Shown here piece after piece: positions 1-9,400 of a stretch of 64,000 nt of DNA. Under the pieces are notes generated by a model. The model saw only the letters and a list, made by a program, of their open reading frames with translations. It made no database searches and was not told the origin of the DNA. Numbering within the stretch: position 1 is the stretch's first letter; each line of letters starts with the position of its first letter. A program made the translations under genes and the position numbers. This stretch comes from G963556115 sp963675945 (GTDB taxonomy: Bacteria > Planctomycetota > SZUA-567), in contig OY780932.1 of NCBI GenBank assembly GCA_963675945.1, positions 3,038,001-3,102,000 on the forward strand, in the 5' to 3' direction.

Positions 1-935
1 CCAAAATCTAGCTTATCAATCCCAAAGATTGCCCGCATAACCTCTGAACGTCCTGCGCCCACCAACCCAAAGAAACCTAATATTTCACCTTCATGAAGGG
101 TAAAAGAGATATTCTTGAAAAAACCGAAGCGTGTAAGATTTTCAACTTCTAATACCGGCTGACCTATCTTAGCTTCAACTTTTGGATACATTTGATCGAG
201 CGAACGCCCTACCATCATCTCAACAATCTTATTGATACTCGACTCAGCGATAGTCCCCTCCCCAACATACTTACCATCACGCATCACCGTGAAATAATCG
301 CAAATTTCAAAGATCTCTTCAAACTTATGCGATATAAAGACAATAGCCTTATTCTCAGACTTTAATTGGCGTATTATTTTATATAGTTCTTCTACTTCAT
401 GCAGACTCAATGCAGATGTCGGTTCATCCATAATAATAACCCGAGCATCAATCGACAGCGCCTTGGCAATCTCAACCATATGCCGCTGCGCCACACTCAA
501 ATTCTTAACCAACTCATCGGGCTCAATACTAAGTTCTAATTTATCCAATAACTCCTTGGTGCGCTTACGCATCTCTTTCCAATCAAGTGGAGCAAGATTA
601 CCCCCACTCTTTAAGTGATGCCCCATAAAGATATTCTCGGCTACCGACAATTCATAGAACATACTTGCTTCCTGATGAATCGCCGATATTCCTGCAGCCT
701 GGGCATCTTGTACCGTATCGAAGTGAACCTCGGCTCCATCAAGTATTATCTTACCGCTAGTCGGCTGATGCACCCCGGTAACTACTTTTATCAAGGTAGA
801 TTTACCTGCACCATTCTCACCGATAAGCGCATGCACCTCTCCACAGCGTATCGAAAAATCAATTTCATCCAGAGCCTTGATACCGGGAAAAAACTTAGAA
901 ATCCCTTTAAGCTCCAGTATTGGTTTACTGTCCAA
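1..935 (-). CDS. Sugar ABC transporter ATP-binding protein, partial (3' end beyond window)
   Basis: This is the ATPase of a carbohydrate ABC importer of the RbsA/MglA/RhaT class, which normally has two fused nucleotide-binding domains; about 311 codons are present and the C-terminal part lies outside the window. Reading from 935, I see Walker A GENGAGKST, the signature LSVAQRHMVEIAKALS and Walker B VIIMDEPTSAL of the first domain, then the start of the second domain. The start is taken as TTG at 935 because AGGAGG lies 8 nt upstream; no ATG fits. It follows the binding-protein gene on the same strand across a 150-nt gap holding a strong hairpin, so it should power import of the same sugar. 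Confidence 0.9.
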   Translation of the reverse strand, partial: MDSKPILELKGISKFFPGIKALDEIDFSIRCGEVHALIGENGAGKSTLIKVVTGVHQPTSGKIILDGAEVHFDTVQDAQAAGISAIHQEASMFYELSVAENIFMGHHLKSGGNLAPLDWKEMRKRTKELLDKLELSIEPDELVKNLSVAQRHMVEIAKALSIDARVIIMDEPTSALSLHEVEELYKIIRQLKSENKAIVFISHKFEEIFEICDYFTVMRDGKYVGEGTIAESSINKIVEMMVGRSLDQMYPKVEAKIGQPVLEVENLTRFGFFKNISFTLHEGEILGFFGLVGAGRSEVMRAIFGIDKLDF

Positions 936-1025
936 TATTAAATCCTCCTACACCTTAGCGATGTATAACCAGACTCCACCCGCAACCACTCGTTAGTACT
1001 AATTATACTTGACTGCCTGTTCACA

Positions 1026-1054
1026 TGTGGCTCTGTTATTATTACAGAGCCACA
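1026..1054 (-). other. Intercistronic hairpin between binding-protein and ATPase genes
   Basis: This is a perfect 11-bp inverted repeat (TGTGGCTCTGT / ACAGAGCCACA) with a 7-nt loop. No U-run follows on either strand, so it is not a standard intrinsic terminator. Such hairpins after a binding-protein gene commonly stabilise the upstream mRNA, giving more binding protein than ATPase; that role is inferred here. Confidence 0.6.
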
Positions 1055-1086
1055 AATACAGGCTCAATTAATCTTCAAAACTGCTA

Positions 1087-2115
1087 CTAGAAGATCTCTG
1101 CAAACTTTGCAACGTTGTTCTTGTCAAATACATATGGCTTACCCATTACGGTAGTACCGTCTTTACCCACAGTAATCTTACCCATGTGACCAGCATCAAT
1201 CACATCGCCTTCCTTACCCTTGATCTTGTCAGTAAGCAGAGCTTCGCAGATATAGGCAGAGGTATAACCAAGGTCTACAGGATTCCATAGAGCCATTTCC
1301 TTACAAACACCATTTTCAATATACAACTTCATCTCTGATGGCAAACCAAGACCGGTCAGCTCAACAACATCCTTCTTGCCATTATCTTCAATAGCCTTAG
1401 CACAAGCCAGAAGACCTACAGTAGTTGGTGACGTAATACCGTTGAGATCAGGGTACTTATTGAAGAGGCCAACAGCCTCACGGTATGACTTATCAGCACT
1501 ATCATCACCATAAACAACCTCTACTAATTCTATATTCTTATAAGCAGGGTTGGCTTTGAGCTCATTCCACATAGCTTCAATCCACGCATTCTGGTTGGTC
1601 GCCTGTGATGAGGCAGAGACAACCGCGAACTTGCCTTTGCCGCCCATAAGCTTAGATATCAGTTCAACCTGCTGTTTACCCACTAGCTCAATATTACTTG
1701 GAACCAAGTCGATAATACGGCCTTTAGGGCTGATACCGGAATCAAATGAAATAACTTTAATTCCACGCTTCATAGCTTTTTTGCAGACAGGGACAAGTGC
1801 ATTGCGGTCATTGGCAGAGATTGCGATTGCATCAACCTTCTGCGCAATCAGAGTCTCGATAAGATCAATCTGACCTTCAGCAGTAGTCTCAGGAGGTCCC
1901 ATATAGATAATCTCTACATCCCCAAGCTCTTTTGCAGCCTCTTTCGCACCTTCAGCGCATGCATTAAAGAATCCATTTCCCATAGACTTCACCAACACAG
2001 CTACCTTATACTTCTTCTCCTCTGCATTGGCCTTACTAGAAAATGCAGACATAACCAGTGCAAATGCAACAAGTACCAGGGCGAATCGTAACACAGTCGA
2101 GAATTTCTTTTTCAT
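1087..2115 (-). CDS. rhaS: Rhamnose-type sugar ABC transporter substrate-binding protein
   Basis: This is a periplasmic sugar-binding protein of the type I (ribose-binding) fold. From the ATG at 2115 the N-terminus has a basic stretch, a hydrophobic segment and a cleavage-like ANA-EE site, typical of a Sec signal peptide. The mature part resembles the rhamnose-binding protein RhaS of rhizobia, for example VLVKSMGNGFF, a TTAEGQIDLIE segment and the hinge IKVISFDSG. The ATG at 2115 is preferred over the in-frame TTG at 2130 because GGAG lies just upstream of the ATG. It heads a minus-strand transporter operon with the ATPase downstream. The ligand (rhamnose against another pentose or deoxyhexose, or AI-2) is inferred from family resemblance only. 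Confidence 0.85.
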   Translation of the reverse strand: MKKKFSTVLRFALVLVAFALVMSAFSSKANAEEKKYKVAVLVKSMGNGFFNACAEGAKEAAKELGDVEIIYMGPPETTAEGQIDLIETLIAQKVDAIAISANDRNALVPVCKKAMKRGIKVISFDSGISPKGRIIDLVPSNIELVGKQQVELISKLMGGKGKFAVVSASSQATNQNAWIEAMWNELKANPAYKNIELVEVVYGDDSADKSYREAVGLFNKYPDLNGITSPTTVGLLACAKAIEDNGKKDVVELTGLGLPSEMKLYIENGVCKEMALWNPVDLGYTSAYICEALLTDKIKGKEGDVIDAGHMGKITVGKDGTTVMGKPYVFDKNNVAKFAEIF

Positions 2116-2684
2116 CTTTTTCTCCAACAATTTTCAACAAAACAATAAACAGACAAAACTACAGTATATAAATAAGTATCACACATACTTAGTTATTTAT
2201 GACTTGATATTAAGATTTGAAGTTCAACAGATTGGAAAAAAAACAATGCCAAAGTTGAAGCTACTAATAGTTTACTACTCATTTTATTTTATGCCTTCAC
2301 ATTCTTATTTTTCGTTAGCATATTTTTGTTATTTCATAAAACATCATTATTATTTAATTAACCGACTAACCCAAAACCTAACACGTTGTATTACAATCTC
2401 TTATGTTAGCGGTGGATTTACCTGGGATTACTAATAACGAAAAACCACCTGAAATGAACCTTTCAATCCGTCCTAATTGAATAATTATTTGCTAAATCAA
2501 AATTCATATACACAGTCAACATTATTAGCTTAACCAGCGAAAATTCATATTAACCCAGCCTTAGCATCTTAATAATATTTTGATCTTCATTAAGGTTATA
2601 CCTCTCTTTGCATTTGCTAATTTGCTTATTGAAAACAGGTTTATTCATCCCACATATAATGTATACTCATTTGGCTAATGCCAA
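2116..2684. other. Long AT-rich intergenic region upstream of rhaS
   Basis: About 570 nt of very AT-rich sequence without a convincing gene. The open frame at 2027-2434 (plus) overlaps the start of rhaS antisense and has low-complexity composition, so it is not called. It should hold the promoter and possibly an operator for the sugar transporter operon, but no clear -35/-10 pair stands out. Confidence 0.5.
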
Positions 2685-2723
2685 CAATACAAGAATCTCA
2701 GAGCTTTGATCGCCCTGAGATTC
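2685..2723 (-). terminator. Probable intrinsic terminator after the ThiC-family gene
   Basis: On the minus strand a stem GAATCTCAG / CTGAGATTC encloses a further GC/GC pair, then a moderately U-rich tail (TTGTATTGTT). It sits about 80 nt beyond the stop codon of the ThiC-family gene. Confidence 0.6.
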
Positions 2724-2803
2724 AACATGAACTATACAAATTAGTCAAATATACTTATTACTAATCCTATTAATAATAAATCACCGAAAACGGAATAATC
2801 GTA

Positions 2804-4114
2804 TTAGATCCTCTTGTCTTGAGCAATGCAATCTTTGAAGACCTCAGTACCACGTTTATTAGCGCAAAAATCGCCACACATGCTGCAGGTTCCTTCTTCG
2901 CTGGGCGTACGACTATCATGGATTGCCTTAGCCACCTCCGGAAACATAAGTTCGGAATAAAGCTCATCCCAGCGCATATCACGTCGCAGTATAGCCGCTC
3001 GCTTCTCTCCATCACGATACTGAGGATACTTGGCGATATCCCCAACTCTAACCGCCATTCTGGTCGTACGAACTCCAACCCTAACATCCTCTACAGTTGG
3101 TAGCGCCAGGTGTTCTGCCGGCGTAATATAACAGATCAAGTCGGCTCCATACCGTGCTGATTGTGCTGCCCCAATCGCTGCGACAACATGATCATAACCG
3201 GCGCCGGTATCAGCAGGTATCGGCCCTAGCACATAATACGGCGCACTACCACTCATCCGCTTCTCAAGGATGATATTAGCCTCAATTTCATCGAGTGGCA
3301 CATGTCCCGGGCCCTCCACCATCATCTGACACCCCATTTTTCGTCCTAGTTCAGCCAATTCACAATTAGTTATCATCTCTGCCATCTGAGCTCTATCGTG
3401 GCTATCATGTATCGCCCCGGCTCGAATACCATTACCCAGGGACAATACTGCATCATACTTCTTCATAAGTGCACATACCCGGTCAAACTGTTCATATAAT
3501 GGATTCTCAGCATTATTATAGTCCATCCACGACACCATAAAGGTTCCACCCTTGGATACCAGACCTCCATACCGGTACCCCTGTTTGCGCAATCTCTCAA
3601 CCGAATACTGATTAATCCCGCAGTGTATAGCCATAAAACTTAATCCATCTGCAAGCTGCCCTTCAATCAATTCGAATAAATACTCAGGATCGAGTCTATT
3701 GGGGTTCTTGGTCTTTCTCGCAGTCTCGCAAAAAGCTTGATAAAGTGGGACATTCCCCACGGGCAGATTTGTTGCCTGGAGCACTTCCCGCCGCACGGCA
3801 TCAAGATCTCCTCCTGCAGATAGTTCCATTAGCGTATCCGCCCCCTCCTCTTCCGCCGCACAAGCCTTGGCCATCTCCAAATTTATATCACAAATATCAG
3901 AGCTGGTACCGATGCTGGCATTGACCTTGGTACGCAGCCCCTGCCCTATCGCGACAGCTTTCTGATTCTTCCTCGCAGGATTACACGGGAGAACTATACT
4001 CCCCGCCGCAATACCCTGACGAATCTCCTCTGCGGTAAGATACTCCTGTTCCGCAGCACTCTTCATTTCAGCGGTTACAATGCCTTCACAGGCCAATTCA
4101 AGCTGGCTCTTCAT
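2804..4114 (-). CDS. thiC/bzaF: ThiC-family radical SAM enzyme: 5-hydroxybenzimidazole synthase (BzaF-like) or HMP-P synthase ThiC
   Basis: The 436-residue product belongs to the ThiC/Bza family, which rearranges aminoimidazole ribotide either to hydroxymethylpyrimidine phosphate (thiamine) or to 5-hydroxybenzimidazole (B12 lower ligand). Visible signatures are GLRTKVNASIGTS near the N-terminus, EGPGHVP in the middle and a C-terminal Fe-S motif CSMCGDFC (C410, C413, C417). The usual ThiC signature LGDGxRPG reads LGNGIRAG here (N228, A232). A cobalamin riboswitch and terminator lie directly upstream; known bza genes are controlled this way, whereas thiC normally has a TPP riboswitch. thiS and thiG are elsewhere in the window, not beside it. 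I favour a Bza role, but plain ThiC remains possible. RBS AGGAG precedes the ATG. Confidence 0.8.
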   Translation of the reverse strand: MKSQLELACEGIVTAEMKSAAEQEYLTAEEIRQGIAAGSIVLPCNPARKNQKAVAIGQGLRTKVNASIGTSSDICDINLEMAKACAAEEEGADTLMELSAGGDLDAVRREVLQATNLPVGNVPLYQAFCETARKTKNPNRLDPEYLFELIEGQLADGLSFMAIHCGINQYSVERLRKQGYRYGGLVSKGGTFMVSWMDYNNAENPLYEQFDRVCALMKKYDAVLSLGNGIRAGAIHDSHDRAQMAEMITNCELAELGRKMGCQMMVEGPGHVPLDEIEANIILEKRMSGSAPYYVLGPIPADTGAGYDHVVAAIGAAQSARYGADLICYITPAEHLALPTVEDVRVGVRTTRMAVRVGDIAKYPQYRDGEKRAAILRRDMRWDELYSELMFPEVAKAIHDSRTPSEEGTCSMCGDFCANKRGTEVFKDCIAQDKRI

Positions 4115-4147
4115 TTGCTCACTCCTAAATATCCTCAGTATACAAAC

Positions 4148-4185
4148 AAAAAAAGGATTCTAGCCATAATAGCTAGAATCCTTTT
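4148..4185 (-). terminator. Riboswitch expression-platform terminator
   Basis: A perfect stem GGATTCTAGC / GCTAGAATCC with a short loop is followed on the minus strand by a run of seven T. It lies between the cobalamin aptamer and the ThiC-family start codon, with no gene between, so it fits the OFF-state terminator of a transcriptional riboswitch. Confidence 0.85.
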
Positions 4186-4214
4186 CCATAAGATTCAATT
4201 CAAAGTCCAAATTA

Positions 4215-4385
4215 CAGCAGACCTTTAGTACAATATTGATTCGTCTCCTGACTTACAGCCCTGACAAGCACAAGCGTGTCTCTACTCCCAAGCCTTCCCA
4301 GTAATACTAACACTAGTGGCATAAATGGTTTCGTGACCGTATACAGTGATGGGATCGTTGTGGATTTGCACCACATTCCGTTAAT
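4215..4385 (-). promoter_or_regulatory. Cobalamin (B12) riboswitch aptamer
   Basis: On the minus strand the conserved elements occur in order: GGTGCAAATCCACAACGATC, then CCATCACTGT, GCCACT (4315-4320), CTGGGAAGGC, and the B12-box-like AGTCAGGAGAC (4243-4253). This matches the order and sequence of cobalamin riboswitch aptamers. It is followed by an intrinsic terminator and the ThiC-family gene, so adenosylcobalamin (or a related corrinoid) should reduce its expression. Exact ends are approximate. Confidence 0.88.
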
Positions 4386-4418
4386 CAACTATACAAAATC
4401 AAATTTTAAATACAAATA

Positions 4419-4685
4419 TTAAGCAGAAACCTCTTCGGTAGGGGCAAGTACGCTTACTGTATTCTTCCTTCCCCTGCGAAATTCCACCACACCATCAGTT
4501 AGCGCAAATAGAGTATAATCACGACCCTGTCCAACATTTACACCTGGATGAAACTTGTTACCTACCTGGCGCACCAGGATATTACCGGCAATAACGCGCT
4601 CACCACCATACTTCTTAACACCTCTGAATTGTGGGTTACTATCACGACCGTTTCTACTAGAACCCTTACCTACTTTATGTGCCAT
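4419..4685 (-). CDS. rpmA: 50S ribosomal protein L27
   Basis: This encodes L27, a large-subunit ribosomal protein near the peptidyl-transferase centre. The protein starts MAHKVGKGSSRNGRDS and contains the family blocks GVKKYGGERVIAGNILVRQ and KFHPGVNVGQGRDYTLFAL; length is 88 residues, normal for L27. The ATG at 4685 is chosen over an in-frame TTG two codons upstream because GAGGAG lies 7 nt before it and homologues start MAHK. It lies 119 nt downstream of rplU, the usual L21-L27 order. No Obg gene follows; instead the next minus-strand element is the cobalamin riboswitch. Confidence 0.97.
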   Translation of the reverse strand: MAHKVGKGSSRNGRDSNPQFRGVKKYGGERVIAGNILVRQVGNKFHPGVNVGQGRDYTLFALTDGVVEFRRGRKNTVSVLAPTEEVSA

Positions 4686-4804
4686 TATCAACTCCTCAAT
4701 AGATTAACATATTGCCATACCCTGTGTCATCGTATTATATACAACCTAATCACGGATATGCCCAGAGTGGCAACATGCCACCTTGAATAATTCCACCCTG
4801 AATA

Positions 4805-5113
4805 CTAGGCAGAGATGCCTGTAATCTTAACCTTAAGATACTTCTGACGGTGACCCTTGACAGTCTTACTATCCTTACGGCGGCGGAAGAAGACACATCT
4901 GGTCTTTGGCCCTTTAACCATCTCCAGCACCTTACCGGTAACCGATGCACCCTCAACCTTAGGAGTGCCAATTTTTGTCTCTTCACCTGTAACCAGGCGA
5001 ACATCTTCAAAGGAAACATCGCTTCCGACCTCGGTACCGAGAAGTTCAACAAAGATCTCATCACCTTCAGCCACGGTATACTGTTTACCACCAGTTTGAA
5101 TTACTGCCTGCAT
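4805..5113 (-). CDS. rplU: 50S ribosomal protein L21
   Basis: This encodes L21, which binds 23S rRNA in the large subunit. The 102-residue sequence begins MQAVIQTGGKQYTVAEGD and ends with the basic RNA-binding segment RRRKDSKTVKGHRQKYLKVKI, both characteristic. It is the first gene of the rplU-rpmA unit; its promoter must lie in the AT-rich stretch 5114-5274, downstream of the dikinase-operon terminator. The start ATG has an upstream AGGTA-like site rather than a full Shine-Dalgarno. Confidence 0.97.
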   Translation of the reverse strand: MQAVIQTGGKQYTVAEGDEIFVELLGTEVGSDVSFEDVRLVTGEETKIGTPKVEGASVTGKVLEMVKGPKTRCVFFRRRKDSKTVKGHRQKYLKVKITGISA

Positions 5114-5274
5114 TTTACCCTACCTCATTATAAATATATAATTAAATTAAAAACAAGTTCTACGATTGTATAGACTTACAAAGAAAAATCCAGTGATTTT
5201 TCCTAAAAAAATCAACTTTTATTAAAATCATATAGAATTTATGTTAAACCAAAGCACAATTTCGCAAATATAAT

Positions 5275-5299
5275 GAAAAAAGGAGAAATTTCTTCCTCC
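5275..5299 (-). terminator. Intrinsic terminator of the glucan dikinase operon
   Basis: On the minus strand GGAGGAA and TTTCTCC form a 7-bp stem closed by a GAAA tetraloop, directly followed by six T. It lies 100 nt beyond the stop of the last gene of the 13504-5399 operon. Confidence 0.75.
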
Positions 5300-5398
5300 G
5301 TATATCATACTACTAAACCACCGTTTTTCTAATTGATTCTTAACATAATACAAAGACTTACGTTACTTTCAACATATATTTTATTTTTTTTTAAAAAT

Positions 5399-6436
5399 TT
5401 ACGCTTTTGCCTCTGCATTCAGTATCTCTGTACAGAGATTATTGAATATCATCCCGTTCTGAATAACCAGATCAATCCAATAATTCATTGCCCTGGCATT
5501 GGTCAAATCAGCCCAATTCGCAAAATGATTAAGATACTCATCTTCAAGTACTTTAAACCCCTTCTGCGGATGTATCTCCAGAGTAAAGGAGGTCTTGGAG
5601 CCGTTTATACGACGCAAAGCAATTTCAAGTATGCGTTTCAACCCGCTGACCCCATACAGCCCGCCAATCGCTCCAATGCTGGGGAGTAATGTCGGTATCT
5701 CCCAGAAAAATGGGAGGTGGTCACAGACGCCATACGGGCTGAAGGTAGACAGCGGATGTCCGTCATGTAGATGAAAATGAATAGGGATTTCGTGCTTACA
5801 GATCGACTCTACATAATTTATGGCAAATTCCCGCCCGCGCTGCGCGGCACCGGCAATAGTATTGTAACGCTCAAGCGTCATTGCCGGACCCGGTTTCAGA
5901 TCTTCGTCCGCAAAATTCTGATTTATCTCACGAAGTTCAAGCATTGTGGCGTTAATCCCAATATGACCGACATCAAGGCAGATCCCAATATTGGCCAACC
6001 CTGTAACCGCCTCCACCAGTTTATAAAACAATTCAAACGGCAGACAAGCAGCATATTCAATATAGACCACACCTTCGCTGTGCCCCTCTAATTTTCCACT
6101 CAAACGTTTGATCAACTCTATCCCAGCTGCAAAATTATCGACATAGAACAGCGTGTCATGCAAAACATAGCCGGCTATCTGCGAGCCTCCGGTCAACACA
6201 AAATCGCGCACTCTATCGGTATCATCATGATCGAGTACTACCGAATACGGCAAATGAGCTGTCGACCTGCCGGTATCCGGGGTAAATTTGAGGATTTGCC
6301 CCAGGTGTTCAGGAGTTCCAGGATGAATCTCAACCCCCATTCCGGCACGCTGATACCTGTCCTTACCCAGATAGAGCAAGGCATCATCACCCTTGATATG
6401 ATAATTCAGCAATCCATTTACTATTGGTCTAGACAT
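5399..6436 (-). CDS. Xylose-isomerase-like TIM-barrel protein
   Basis: The 345-residue protein looks like a sugar phosphate isomerase/epimerase-fold (AP endonuclease 2 superfamily) TIM barrel. Candidate metal ligands are in the usual places: YIEYAACLP, CLDVGHIG, IHFHLHDGHP and FTLEIHPQ (Glu, Asp/His, His-x-His, Glu). There is no signal peptide, so it is cytoplasmic. It starts 2 nt after the stop of the TIM-barrel/dikinase fusion, with AGGAG inside the end of that gene, so the two are translationally coupled. The substrate cannot be read from the sequence; the operon suggests a sugar or sugar phosphate tied to alpha-glucan metabolism. It is probably the last gene of the operon, as a terminator follows. 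Confidence 0.75.
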   Translation of the reverse strand: MSRPIVNGLLNYHIKGDDALLYLGKDRYQRAGMGVEIHPGTPEHLGQILKFTPDTGRSTAHLPYSVVLDHDDTDRVRDFVLTGGSQIAGYVLHDTLFYVDNFAAGIELIKRLSGKLEGHSEGVVYIEYAACLPFELFYKLVEAVTGLANIGICLDVGHIGINATMLELREINQNFADEDLKPGPAMTLERYNTIAGAAQRGREFAINYVESICKHEIPIHFHLHDGHPLSTFSPYGVCDHLPFFWEIPTLLPSIGAIGGLYGVSGLKRILEIALRRINGSKTSFTLEIHPQKGFKVLEDEYLNHFANWADLTNARAMNYWIDLVIQNGMIFNNLCTEILNAEAKA

Positions 6437-6438
6437 CT

Positions 6439-9400
6439 TTACTCCTTAGCAATTCCTGCTTGCGGACGTGACTGCACAATATAATAATTACCATGTGCAT
6501 ACGCCCCTTCAATATCCTGAGGCGTTCCGAAGAAGTCCTCAAGTTCAAACCCGATACTGCTCAAACTGCTGGCAATAGCTATTAGTTTATCACCCAGGAA
6601 TGGTTCAAACGTAGAATATGTAATAGTCCTGGCTACCAATCCACCCGCAGCGGTATCCAGAGCTAAAGCACGCGAAATATCAGCACAACGCAGCACCTCT
6701 GCCTTACTTGTTGCCTGTGAATATTTGAGACTGCAGGGTGTCCCCGCCTGATTGGCAGAGGCCAGGGTCTCACCAAAACCTACGGCCAACTCAATTCCTG
6801 CCTCTCCCCGCATCCCCGTAACCGGATTTGCCGTATGCAAGACAAATGAAAACTCTGCCTCAACCACCTCTTGTATCAGAACCCCCATAAATACCTTTTC
6901 ATGGGCTACACCGTATTTATTCCGGCTCAAAACCGCACGTCTGGTCCATTTCGACGCCCAAACCTCTTTGAGCGCTTCAGCAAGATTATCGATACTTACC
7001 CCAATTACACTATCATACAGCCCGGCACCGGCAAATCCCTTGAGATCCTCGCCGCTGGAACTGGAACGAACCGCAAGGATAGTATCACCGCCAAAATACT
7101 CGGCGACATCGATAAGTAAGGTATCTGGCACATCAAGTTCCTGGATTAAGTCCTTTAAATCATCCAGAACATCATCGAGTTCACTCAGTGGTGCATTATC
7201 AAGTTCCATGAGGAGTTCATCATATTCGTTCTTCAGTTCCTCATCCGCCTCCAAACAAAGCTCCATCACCCCGTAAGGGACAGCCATCACCTTGGGCGCA
7301 ACAAAACCGGTGAACTTTGTGGACAAATTGTATAGCTCGGCTGAAGCTCCAGCCTTAGCACCACAACAACTGCTGATAATCTCATCTGGATAGAGTATCT
7401 TTATCTCCGGGCAGAGGTTGACTTCAGGAATAACGATCTCGGTCTTATGCGGCGCCTCAACCTCTACCCCCTCCTCAATCCGGCTGATCCCATCCTGAGT
7501 AAATTCTAATACCACCTCACTCCCGATCAACTCTTTATATGCACTGAATGCCGAGACCTCTTCCGCCGCCGCAAAGGGTACTCCTCCACTGCGTGCCCGC
7601 ACTCCAAGATGTGAAAGATGCGCAATCGGATGGAACAACAATATACCCTTTACCGAATCCGGTATCTCCTCATCTCCCTGCGCCTGCCGGAGAAGCACAA
7701 GATACTCACCCTCGATATCCTCAAACTCTTCAAGCGAACTCGCTTCAATCATCTTCCCCTTGGCCAAGCCACCGTTTACCACGCTCCAAGGAGCAAACTC
7801 AAGTTCAGCTCTGAGCAACCGTTGCGCTCTGCCGAGAATACGTGAAAACTGGAATATTATATTTGCCCTGATATCACCTTCACAATAGACCTCAACCGCA
7901 TGCTGTGGAATCCTGAAAGCCTTGCCCAGAGCTACGACCGCGCCGGTAAACTCCAAGTTGACAATATCGGCATAGGTGGAACATAGACGTAAACCGCGCT
8001 GGACTGAAGCCCACAAGCGGAGAAGTTCAAGCCGACCTGAATCAGCGAGAACATCCTTCTCCCAGGCTGAAAAGTCTGTAAGAATTGCCCTGCTCTCCTC
8101 AACCATAAACTCACTCAAGACAATATGCTGCAAAGCAATTAGAATTATCGCAAAATACTCGCGCGTTAACTTACCATCCTTGGGAAGTTCGTTGATTGCC
8201 TCACTAATCGTAGCAAACGCAAAGTCCTCAAGTTCAATGTCTGCCAATCGTATCTCTGCCAGGTAATCAAGCTTACTACTGGCAGCAAACTCTTTAAACC
8301 TACTCCTGACCTTCCAAGCCTCGGTTGCTCTGGCAATTGGATCAGCAGCATTACTCAAAGCCACAAAATCATCAATTACTCCGACCAACTCCGTGTCCTT
8401 CTCTTTGAGCTTGAGCAAGCGCCTCTGCAAACCTTCAGCATTGAAAAATTCCTTCAACTCTTCATAGAATACTTTAAACTCCCTGACAAAATCCGGGGAA
8501 TAGTCAGCTCCAGCGACAGTAATCACCCCAAGGATTCTCTCAGCGGTCTTCAGATCCTCCGGGCCGGCACTCCGGTGCAGTTTATTCTGCAGATTGTGCT
8601 TAATATCCAGTTTGAGTTCCTTTGGAATATCATTTCGATGCGCAATATCTCTGATCCGGGTCAAGGGTTCATGGCGCATAAACTCTTCCGCATGCGAGGG
8701 AAGATAAGGGTAAATCCTACGCAAGATCCAAGCGTTACTCTCGTTTCTAAACTTAGAAATCGCCTCCTCAATATCTAGGGCTGCCTGCGCATGATGACAA
8801 GGCCGGAAGTGCCCGCCATCCTCCACACAAGGAATTTCCGCGGTAGAGAGAAAGCGCAGATACACCATTACCGCAGCCAAATCTGAATTACTCAACTCCT
8901 CATGATTTATAAAGAGATCCTTCACCGCTTCCAGTCGTCGCCGCCAACTCTTGCGTGTAGCACTAAACTTAATTATCTCCTTAAGCGCCCAGCTATCAGC
9001 TTCGACAACCCCCGAACGTGAAATAGTGCGATACTCCGGTTCCTCTGTCTCAACGGCTGCACTCTGCTCAATTTCAGTCGAATAGTCGACCACTTCACTC
9101 GTAACTTCGATCGGACACTGTAACCGCGCCGCAGTATCGCCGAGCATCGCCTTAAGGCGCTCAAAGATGGTATCAAGCAGTTCGTGCTCCTCCGGCCACT
9201 GCTCCATAATCAAGCTTCCTGCATAACCTCGTTCCTTGAGGATATCGATAAATAACCTGACGCCGGCATCGTTATCCTTAGAAGCGGCGGTAAAGAGCGG
9301 TAGATGACTATCACTATCCCCCCAATTTTCATGAACATGGGCATGAATAATATTAACCTCTGGCGAAAGCTGATTAATAAAGCCAATATAGTCATTACGT

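Noticed and set aside
2027..2434. 135-residue open frame on plus strand over the rhaS 5' end
   Set aside because: It is antisense to the signal-peptide region, has A/T-driven composition and no ribosome-binding site or family motif.
4215..4385. TPP riboswitch in front of the ThiC-family gene
   Set aside because: The conserved boxes match the cobalamin aptamer (AGTCAGGAGAC, GCCACT, GGGAAGGC); the CTGAGA TPP box pattern was not found.
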